Source of the DNA: Streptomyces sp. CB02959
Lineage (GTDB): Bacteria; Actinomycetota; Actinomycetes; Streptomycetales; Streptomycetaceae
Assembly (NCBI RefSeq): GCF_002803155.1
Contig: NZ_NNBP01000046.1
Span: 1 to 58,566 of the forward strand
DNA length: 58,566 nt
Direction of reading: 5' to 3'
The notes below the pieces were generated by a model, which had not been told where the DNA came from, ran no database searches, and saw only the letters and a list, made by a program, of their open reading frames with translations. The translations under genes and the position numbers were made by a program. Positions 9,403 to 16,372 of the stretch are shown here, piece by piece; positions within the stretch are counted from its first letter, which is position 1, and the number at the start of each line of letters is the position of its first letter.

Positions 9403-9849
9403 ATGGACGTCTCAAAGTTGATGAGTGCTCCGGCGGTGGCCGTTCCGGTCGGGACGCACCTGCGGGAAGTGGCCCGCCAGATGGAAGAGTACGGGGTTGG
9501 TTGCCTGGTGGTCACGGACGGCGGGAGGCTGCAAGGCATCGTCACCGACCGCGACCTCGCGGTGCGCATGCTGGCCAGGGGGCTGGACGCAGAGGAGCGG
9601 GTGGATGCGGTGATGACCCTGCCCGTGATCACGGTGGATGTGACCGACGACGTTTACGACGCATACCGGGCTTTCCGCAACTCCGGGGTTCGCCGCCTGC
9701 CCGTACTGGACGGGCACCGGCCCGTCGGCATGCTGACCGTGGACGACCTGCTCATGGACGTCTTCCAGCGGGTGGGCGATCTCCTGGGACCGGTTGCCTG
9801 GAGCATGGTGGAGGGCCCAGCCGGGTCGTGCACCACGGATCAGAGCTGA
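9403..9849 (+). CDS. CBS-pair protein
   Basis: A 148-residue protein that is essentially two CBS motifs. The first is at about residues 7-62, ending GIVTDRDLAVRML; the second is at about 72-128, ending GMLTVDDLLMDVF. ATG 9403 follows an AGGAG site by about six bases and gives the common N-terminus of small actinobacterial CBS proteins. It is a paralogue of the gene at 40368-40820, which ends the second CBS with the same DDLLMDV. It probably binds AMP/ATP-type ligands; the effector partner is unknown. A fragment of a beta-CASP nuclease gene lies downstream. Confidence 0.88.
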   Translation: MDVSKLMSAPAVAVPVGTHLREVARQMEEYGVGCLVVTDGGRLQGIVTDRDLAVRMLARGLDAEERVDAVMTLPVITVDVTDDVYDAYRAFRNSGVRRLPVLDGHRPVGMLTVDDLLMDVFQRVGDLLGPVAWSMVEGPAGSCTTDQS

Positions 9850-10056
9850 GTGCCTCCTGGGCGTGCCGGCGCACGACGGCCGCGGTAGACCCGTCCACAG
9901 CGCCGGCCATGCCGGTGACCTCCGCGTCGTTCAGCCCGGAGAGGAGTACGGGCGGTTGCTGCGGGTAATGTCCGAAGCCAGCCCGTGCACCTTCGGACGG
10001 CAGATTCCGGAGGCGGTGCGCAGTCTGGCGCGCGCGTACGGTGACCGACTTGCGGG

Positions 10057-10298
10057 GTGGGACCGGTGACGGTCGAGTTCGGCGAGTACCTCCCCGTAGG
10101 TGCCGAGGTGGCGAACGTGCCGCACTTCTCGGCCCACGCGGACGCAGCGCAGATCGTGGACCGGCTGCGCGCCGCCTCGCCACCCCACACCACGTACCTG
10201 GTGCAGGGCGAGCCGGACGCCTCCGTCGCGCTGCGGGACCGTATCGCCCGGGAACTGGGGTGGTGCCACGAGCAGGAGAGAACGTCCTGGTCCGCTGA
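10057..10298 (+). pseudogene. C-terminal fragment of beta-CASP metallo-beta-lactamase RNase
   Basis: About 75 residues (FGEYLPVGAEVANVPHFSAH onward) align with only small changes to the last part of the intact nuclease at 24968-26389, including FSAHADAAQ, the last metal-ligand histidine region, and RDRIAREL. Near position 10262 the frame shifts, because the final ENVLVR stop is in another frame. Nothing of the N-terminal catalytic domain precedes it. This is a broken relic of a second copy and it encodes no enzyme. Confidence 0.8.
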
Positions 10299-10516
10299 GC
10301 ACCGGGCGAACCTTTCCACACGCTCGCCCAACCCGGCCGGAGCCGCCGGTCGTCCGGCCATGGGACGGCGAGGTGGGGGCGGCGTAGGGCAGGAGTACGC
10401 CCACTCCTTCGTACAGCCGTAGTTGGCGCTCCATCCGGACGTCTTGCGCGCCGTGGCAACGCAGTTCATGCTTCGCCGAGTCCAGCCGTATGACCCCTTG
10501 ACCGCGTTACGGTCGG

Positions 10517-12058
10517 TCACTCGCCGTGGTAAAGCCTGTCGACGTCGACCAGGAGGACCTCTCCCCTGGCTTCCGCGGCCCGCAGTTCCGGGCCGAACCC
10601 GACCCCGCTATAACACGCCGGCGTGGCCCCGTTGACGTCCTCGCCGGCAGCCCCGAGGACGGACAGAACGTAGCGCAGCCGTTCCAGGTGATGGATGTCC
10701 ATGGTCCCGTTCCAGCGGGCGAGTCCGACCGAGAGCAGGACACCGGGCCGCCCCTCGACGTTCCCTCGTACCGCCACGTCGACATGGAGAGGGGTGTGCC
10801 CCGCAGGGCCGGAGACGGTGCCGCGCACGGCTGTCTTGAATTCCCCTCCGAAGGCGTCGGGGGCGGCGTACTGGGTGGTCCAGTCCCGGCACTGCTGGGC
10901 GAAGTGCGGCGCGGCAACCGCGGTGTCGAACGTGGGGCGGACGCGTTGCCACACAGCGGCGGCGTCCTCCTGCTCGATCAAGGCGCGATGGGGCCATGCG
11001 ACGGCGTGCTCGAAGGCCAGAAGCGGCTCGACAATGCGGTAGCGCGTCAGCGCGGGCCGGAACGCGTCGGACTCTGCGCGCAGGAGACCGGTGTTCCGCA
11101 GCATGGCCAGGGTGTGGGACACGTCGGGCAGCTGAGCTCCGATGCGCTCGGCGATCCTGCCGGGTGTGGAGCGGCCGGCAGCGATCGCGACCAGTACGGA
11201 GTGGGACAGCGCCCGGTCCGCGTGGTCCGCCTCCTCCTCCAGCAGATTGCGCGCCTCCCAGAACAGGGGGACGCGTGGGTTGAGGACGGTTCTGCACACC
11301 CAGGCGTCGAAGTCATTCGGGCCGGCAGGGGCGTCGCCACACACAAGGTCGCCTCGATAGGCGGGAGTTCCGCCCACGACGGCATGTACCTGGACGGCAA
11401 GCCGTGGGGATCGGATGCCCCAGAATCGCGCCGCCTCGCGGAAGCCGAAGGGCTGAACCAGGAGTTCCAGCGAGGCGAGCCGGTGCAGGGAGGACGGGCC
11501 GGAGAAGAGTCTCCGCATCAGGGATGGAGCCCCTCCGCTGAGGATGAGACGGGCCCGGTTGCGCTGACGCACCTCGTGCAGACGGCGGTATGCACCGTGA
11601 ATGACGGAGGGCAGTGCCGGGCTCGGGCCCACCAGGTCAGGGAAGTCGTCGATGATCACGGGGACCGGGCGCCGGTCGCCCAGCGCCAGAAGTGCGTCCA
11701 CGGCATGCTCCCAGCGCTGCCAGCGCGGTGGACGCGTCGCCCGGGTGTGCTCCGCGAAACGTTCTGCCAGGCGGTGCAGTGTCTGGGCCTCTGCTACCGC
11801 CTGCCCGTCGAAATAGAAGCCTTCGGCGGCCTTGGCGAGGGCTTGCAGCAGGAAGGTCTTGCCCTGCCGATGCTGTCCCGAGACCAGTCCGAGCGTGGCT
11901 CCGGGGCGCGGATCACTCACGAAGTCAGCCAGAGCGGCCCACTCGACCTCGCGATCGAACACCCGATCGGGTTTCGCCGGGTGGGCTCCAGCATCCGATG
12001 GCGACACGGACCGCTCCCTCGTTCGTCGACCGACGGCGTCGCGGTACGTCCAGTACAC
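10517..12058 (-). CDS. AAA+ ATPase of the archaeal/DUF234 type
   Basis: A 513-residue protein. An N-terminal STAND/AAA domain begins with FDREVEWAALADF. The Walker A (SGQHRQGKTFLL) lies near residues 59-70, and the Walker B VPVIIDDFPDL near 140, followed by a sensor-like ILSGG. A winged-helix region (about 290-350, RIAERIGAQLPDVSHTLAML) and a C-terminal nuclease-like DUF234 region complete it. Such ATPases are common in archaea and scattered in actinobacteria; their biological role is not established. It is divergent from archease across a 360-base gap. The sequence is intact. Confidence 0.8.
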   Translation of the reverse strand: MYWTYRDAVGRRTRERSVSPSDAGAHPAKPDRVFDREVEWAALADFVSDPRPGATLGLVSGQHRQGKTFLLQALAKAAEGFYFDGQAVAEAQTLHRLAERFAEHTRATRPPRWQRWEHAVDALLALGDRRPVPVIIDDFPDLVGPSPALPSVIHGAYRRLHEVRQRNRARLILSGGAPSLMRRLFSGPSSLHRLASLELLVQPFGFREAARFWGIRSPRLAVQVHAVVGGTPAYRGDLVCGDAPAGPNDFDAWVCRTVLNPRVPLFWEARNLLEEEADHADRALSHSVLVAIAAGRSTPGRIAERIGAQLPDVSHTLAMLRNTGLLRAESDAFRPALTRYRIVEPLLAFEHAVAWPHRALIEQEDAAAVWQRVRPTFDTAVAAPHFAQQCRDWTTQYAAPDAFGGEFKTAVRGTVSGPAGHTPLHVDVAVRGNVEGRPGVLLSVGLARWNGTMDIHHLERLRYVLSVLGAAGEDVNGATPACYSGVGFGPELRAAEARGEVLLVDVDRLYHGE

Positions 12059-12419
12059 CTCCGGCGCCCGGGCCGCGCCCAGCCGACCGGCCGGCCCGTC
12101 CGGGGTACCCGAGGGTCTGTCGGCGTGGTCGCCGGGGCGTCGCGGTGCCCGGTCGGATTCCGGACTGTGGTTTCGGCGATCGATCGATCACCTCGATGTC
12201 GCCGGTCCTGGGCTGGTGGACGTGCGGCCACTCGGTCACCGCCGTACCACTCGCCGTGGGGACGCAGCGCGTGGCATGGTGCGAGGGTCGAAGATCTCAT
12301 CGTTGGTTATGGCCGGCTGCTTCCGGACGCCTTCGGCCGCAGCCCGGCGACCGCCGGCCGTCTCACCGACCCGGCCGGGTCGCCGGTCCGAGGCGGACCG
12401 TCACACGAGGGAGGCGGGA
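12059..12419. other. Divergent intergenic region (ATPase / archease)
   Basis: About 360 bases that must carry promoters for both the AAA ATPase and archease. I see no clear -10/-35 pair and no palindrome of the island type. Confidence 0.4.
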
Positions 12420-12857
12420 ATGGTTCGGCCGGAAGACCCCGCGCAGCTCGGCGGGCACCGCGACGTTCCACACACCGCGGATCTGCGGGTCGAGGCATGG
12501 GGCCCGACTCGTGAGGTGTGCCTGGCACAGGCCGTGCGGGGCGTCTGCGAGTCCTTCCTGGACCTGGCGGGCGCGGCCGGTGTGCGCCAGCGGGACGTCG
12601 TGGTGCACGGGGACACGAACGAGGACTTGCTGGTGGCCCTGTTGGAAGAGGTCATCTACTGGCTTGACGCCCACGACGAGGTTCCGGTCGAGGTGGAGCT
12701 GACCACCGTCCGCGATGGGCTGCGGGCCCGGCTGCGCATGGCGGACATCGGATCGCTTCCGGTGACGGGGGCTGCGCCGAAAGCAGCCACCCTTCACGAG
12801 CTGGCGTTCGATCGCGGGCCGGATGGTTGGCGGTGCTCGGTCACCCTCGACGTGTGA
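12420..12857 (+). CDS. Archease
   Basis: A 145-residue protein with the archease signature: HTADLRVEAWGPT near the N-terminus (residues 16-28), a helix with the EVIYWLDAHDEVP core, and the C-terminal strand WRCSVTLDV. Archease speeds guanylylation and turnover of the RNA ligase RtcB and can widen its nucleotide use. ATG 12420 has a strong GAGGGAGGCGG ribosome site. The gene faces rtcB convergently, about 330 bases away, so the two are neighbours but not in one operon. No damage is seen. Confidence 0.88.
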   Translation: MVRPEDPAQLGGHRDVPHTADLRVEAWGPTREVCLAQAVRGVCESFLDLAGAAGVRQRDVVVHGDTNEDLLVALLEEVIYWLDAHDEVPVEVELTTVRDGLRARLRMADIGSLPVTGAAPKAATLHELAFDRGPDGWRCSVTLDV

Positions 12858-12942
12858 CCGCCCCGTCTCCACGCCCTTGTCGGCCTTGCCTACCGCCGCT
12901 TCGGCCGGCGGCAGACCGGTCGGATCGGCCCGCTGTGCGCCT

Positions 12943-13065
12943 CAGTCCGCTGAGCGCCACCCGTCCGTGCGTGACCTGGACCGCGACCGAGGCGGGGTCC
13001 GGGCCGAGGGCGCGGGTCAGGACGTCGGCCCTGGTCTCCTCGGTGATGGTGGTGTCTCGCCGCAC
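12943..13065 (-). pseudogene. BON-domain fragment of a CBS-BON gene
   Basis: Forty-one codons on the minus strand read RRDTTITEETRADVLTRALG followed by the BON-domain core with HGRVALSG. This closely matches residues about 144-185 of the CBS-BON protein at 2501-3172. No CBS part or full BON end remains. It lies between archease and rtcB and is a short relic of a lost copy. Confidence 0.75.
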
Positions 13066-13190
13066 GACGCATGCGCCGTGGCGCGGTCGCCGGCCGGCAG
13101 GTGCGCCCCGGGCGGATGCCCCCGGCGGTTTGCCGGCGCGGTGGGCAACGGTTGCCTGTCGGCGGCGCAATGCGCGCGTACCGCCTGGAT

Positions 13191-14615
13191 TCATCCTTTG
13201 ACGACGCCGAGCGGGGTCAGCCGGGCGACCAGCCGGGCCAACCCGGCGCCTTCGGTGGCGGTGGCGACCGCGTCGACGTCCTTGTACGCGGCGGGGGTCT
13301 CCTCCGCGAGACCGCGCCAGGAGGACGGCCGGACGGCGATGCCTCGGGACGCGAGTGCGTCACGCACCTGCTCCCCGCGGACTTCGCGCAGTGCCCGATG
13401 GCGGCTCCACACCCGGCCGGCGCCGTGACAGGCGGAGAAGAACGCGTCGTTGGCGGGCGTGCCGACCATGACGTACGAGGCGGTGCCCATCGTGCCGGGC
13501 ACGAGGACGGGCTGGCCGACCTCGGCAAGGTCCTTCGGCAGGGCCGGGTGACCGGGCGGGAGGGCGAGGGTGGCGCCCTTGCGGTGGACGCACAGCCGGC
13601 GCGGAGCGCCGTTTACCTCGTGGGTCTCGATCTTGGCCATGTTGTGGGAGACGTCGTACACCAGGTCCACGCTCACACCGGCGGTGACGGTGAACGCACG
13701 GCGTGCGGCCTCGGTGAGCAGTTGCCGGTTGGCGCGGCCGTAGTTGGCGGCGGCGGCCATCGCCCCGAGGTAGTCGCGGCCGGGTGGGGAGACGACGGGC
13801 GCGCAGGCCAGCTGCCGGTCCGGGACCTCGATGCCGTAGGCGCGCAGTGAGCCGTCCATGACCCGGACGTGATCGGTGCACACCTGGTGCCCGAGGCCGC
13901 GGGAGCCGCAGTGGATCATCACGCAGACCTGGCCGGCCCGCAGGCCGAAGGCGGTCGCCGTCCTTGCGTCGTAGACCCGGTCCACCACCTGGACTTCCAG
14001 GAAGTGGTTGCCCGAGCCGAGGCTGCCCACCTGGTGCAGCCCACGCTCCACCGCACGCTGCCCGACCTGATCCGGGTCGGCACCCGCCAGCGCTCCATGG
14101 TCCTCGCAGCGATCCAGATCGCGCGGGACGCCGTGGCCGCGTTCCACCGCGTACCGGGCACCGCCGGTGAGCAGCTTCTCCAGCTGCGCGCGTCCGGACA
14201 ACTTCCACAGCCCGCCGCGTCCCATGCCGCGCGGGGTGGTGTCCCCGAGTATGTCCATCAGTTCGCCCAGGTGAGGGGCCAGCTCGGCTTGTTGTATGCC
14301 GGCGGCCAGCAGCCGGACACCGCAGGAGATGTCGAAGCCGACGCCGCCCGGCGAGACGACTCCGCCCGCGTTGACGTCCGTGGCGGCGACCCCGCCGATG
14401 GGAAAGCCGTACCCCCAGTGCACATCAGGCATGGCGAAGGAGGCACGGACGATGCCGGGCAGCGTCGCCACGTTCACCACCTGCTCCAGCGCTCTGTCAC
14501 CGGCCGCCTGGGGCAGCAGCCCACGACTGGCGAAGACGACACCGGGCACGCGCATGGCACCCCGCCCGTCGATGCGGAACCGGAAGGGGCCCTCTTCAGT
14601 CACCGTGACGTCCAT
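13191..14615 (-). CDS. rtcB: RtcB family RNA-splicing ligase
   Basis: A 474-residue GTP- and Mn-dependent RNA ligase that joins 2',3'-cyclic phosphate or 3'-phosphate ends to 5'-OH ends. The metal-binding residues are in place: D95 and C98 in GFDISCG, H204 in GSGNHFLE, H235 in HCGSRGLGH and H324 in YDVSHNMAK. The guanylylated histidine corresponds to H397 in CHGAGR. Length and motif order are those of full RtcB proteins. Archease lies opposite. In Streptomyces RtcB is thought to act in RNA repair or in restarting stress-cleaved RNA, but the target is unknown. The start is the ATG at 14615, giving MDVTVTEEGP. Confidence 0.95.
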   Translation of the reverse strand: MDVTVTEEGPFRFRIDGRGAMRVPGVVFASRGLLPQAAGDRALEQVVNVATLPGIVRASFAMPDVHWGYGFPIGGVAATDVNAGGVVSPGGVGFDISCGVRLLAAGIQQAELAPHLGELMDILGDTTPRGMGRGGLWKLSGRAQLEKLLTGGARYAVERGHGVPRDLDRCEDHGALAGADPDQVGQRAVERGLHQVGSLGSGNHFLEVQVVDRVYDARTATAFGLRAGQVCVMIHCGSRGLGHQVCTDHVRVMDGSLRAYGIEVPDRQLACAPVVSPPGRDYLGAMAAAANYGRANRQLLTEAARRAFTVTAGVSVDLVYDVSHNMAKIETHEVNGAPRRLCVHRKGATLALPPGHPALPKDLAEVGQPVLVPGTMGTASYVMVGTPANDAFFSACHGAGRVWSRHRALREVRGEQVRDALASRGIAVRPSSWRGLAEETPAAYKDVDAVATATEGAGLARLVARLTPLGVVKG

Positions 14616-15580
14616 GCCGTGCTCGCCGAGTCTTCCTGGCCCACCTCAGGGGCCGGCTGGAGAAGTGAGCGGCTCACGCATGCCTCGCTGCCGTACTTGA
14701 CCGGGACGACGTCCGTGAGAAGTACTCCTCCGCGGACGGCCCGGGTGCCAGAAGCTCAAGACGTCTCCCGCCTGTCCTCGCACGAAGTGCACGCAGCCGG
14801 CTTTCTTCCACTGTGAACCCGCTCGGAGCGCGGCGCACGACGCGTGTGCGCGCCCGTTCCACGCTCCGACGGCCCGACTCCGGTGGCGACGCGTCATCGG
14901 GCAGCGTTCCCCTGCCCGCCTTCAGAGGGGCCGGAGTTGAACCGTCGAGACCTGGGGCACGCGGGCGTGAGCAGGCGGCGGGGGCACCGTCGACCTGGAC
15001 GTCCATGCCCACGCCAGGAGGCGCCGAGCCCGGCGATTCGGCCGACATGGGCGTGGCCTTGCCGGACGGCGGTGGGTCTTGAGCTGCCGCCCCTGGTCCA
15101 CCAGCTGGCCACCGATGAGCGCGACTGGCCCCTGTGGGTCGCGGCCGTCGCCTTCACCGTGCTGGCGATCCGGCTGCTGCGGGCCTTCCCGCTCTCCGCC
15201 CTGATGCGGTACCGGCGCGGCGCCCGCGACCATCACGTATACGGTCTTCCACGGACCGGAACCTTCGGGATGGCCGCGCCAGTGCACCCCAGTCCGTGCA
15301 CGGTACGGAATCCCATCGATCCTCTGCCGGTGATCACACCCACCGCCTGCATGGCCCGTTGCTGACCGGCAGGAGCGGACACGGCCGCTCCCACTCGGCA
15401 TCAGTCGGATCAGCCCGTCCCATGCCATGGACAACGAGCGCTCCCGCCCCGAGATCGACCGGACATCCTCATCCGCACGGCCTTGTGGTGCCGTGCGGAT
15501 GATGCGGCTGCCAACCGACTCGGCCCGCCCTAGCATGGAGCTCCGGGCAGGGGAAAGGAGAAGCCACCAGGACACCAACG
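14616..15580. other. Long gap with a possible small membrane ORF and a hairpin
   Basis: This 965-base stretch has no certain gene. One plus-strand frame ending at 15365 contains a possible single transmembrane helix around 15130-15190 (WVAAVAFTVLAIRLL flanked by charged residues), but no family is recognised and no start is convincing. A strong hairpin is at 15469-15502. The rest looks like non-coding or decayed DNA. Confidence 0.35.
15469..15502. terminator. Perfect 13-bp hairpin
   Basis: The left arm at 15469-15481 (TCATCCGCACGGC) and the right arm at 15490-15502 are exact reverse complements around an eight-base loop. There is no T-run on either strand. It may be a U-less terminator or a protein-binding site; it lies about 80 bases before the DUF2267 remnant. 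Confidence 0.5.
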
Positions 15581-15987
15581 ATGCCGAAGGGGGACTCCAC
15601 CGGGTCCGGGTTGTCCTCCTTTCTGAACATCGCCGGAAGCCCTGGAGACGGACAACCGCCACCCCGCCCGCGGAGTCCTGCACACGCGGCTGCACACGTG
15701 CCGTGACAGGCCGACCGTGGCCGCGCAGTTCCCGCACCACTGCCTGAGCTGCTGCGGAGCGTTTACTAGGACGACTGGGACCCCGGTGTCGTACCGATCA
15801 AGTACGACCGCCAGGGCTACATCGGCCGCTTCGTCCGCAAGGCCAAGGTCACCACTGAGGACGTCCCCGGATCGCCGCCGCGGCCACCGGCGTCGTACGC
15901 AAGCACGTCTCACCCGGGGACCTGGAAGCGGTACTGGAACAACTCCCCCACGACATCCGTGCGTTGCTTCTCCAGCAGACTGCCTGA
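15581..15987 (+). pseudogene. Decayed DUF2267 gene
   Basis: A ribosome site (GGGAAAGGAG) and ATG 15581 open the remnant. Fragments in successive frames read like a DUF2267 protein: ALETDNRHPARGVLHTRLHT (about 15635), then LPELLRSVY, an in-frame TAG where the family has Tyr, DDWDPGVVPIKYDRQGYIGR, then after another shift VVRKHVSPGDLEAVLEQLPH and DIRALL before TGA 15985-15987. At least two frameshifts and one nonsense codon make this non-functional. DUF2267 proteins are small, of unknown function, and often sit beside USP and CBS genes. Confidence 0.75.
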
Positions 15988-16372
15988 CCGACGACACGAG
16001 ACAGCGCGCATCACAACAGCCAGGGCCTGCCGGCCAACCCGGCAGGCACGCCCCTCCCGCGGTGTGCGGTCAGCTGAGGCATGGAAAGTCCGAGGAGGCA
16101 CTGCTGGGTACGGTCGGTCAGCGCTACGCCCAGCACAGGCGTCCCGTCGTCATCGTCCGCCCCGGGCACCCGATGGGCCCGTCCCTCCTGATCGGCAGCG
16201 AATCCACGCGGTGCCGGAGTCCCCGAGGGATTGTTCTGCTCACTCCACCGGGCCTGTGCCGTGCCGGCTCGACTGTGCGCTTCCGTCGCCCGGGTGCTGT
16301 CGGGAGGGAGGATGGAGCTGCGGGTTCCGGTTTTCCGGTCGGGTGGTGGTCCGGTACTGGAGGAGGCGGTCG
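15988..16372 (+). other. Leader of the KdpD-like gene
   Basis: About 385 bases without an intact gene. It contains the USP-like relic at 16083-16172. No island-type palindrome was seen. Confidence 0.4.
16083..16172 (+). pseudogene. Possible USP C-terminal relic
   Basis: Thirty codons reading ALLGTVGQRYAQHRRPVVIV with flanking residues resemble the last helix and strand of a USP domain (LLGSVSQ...H..CPVVVV). Nothing upstream continues the domain. It is too short to be sure. Confidence 0.4.

Noticed and set aside
9840..10520. 226-residue minus-strand frame
   Set aside because: It lies opposite the beta-CASP remnant, with no recognisable domain.
15959..16372. N-terminal extension of the KdpD-like protein
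   Set aside because: The extension is non-coding in composition and overlaps a USP-like relic; the strong AGGAGG precedes GTG 16373.
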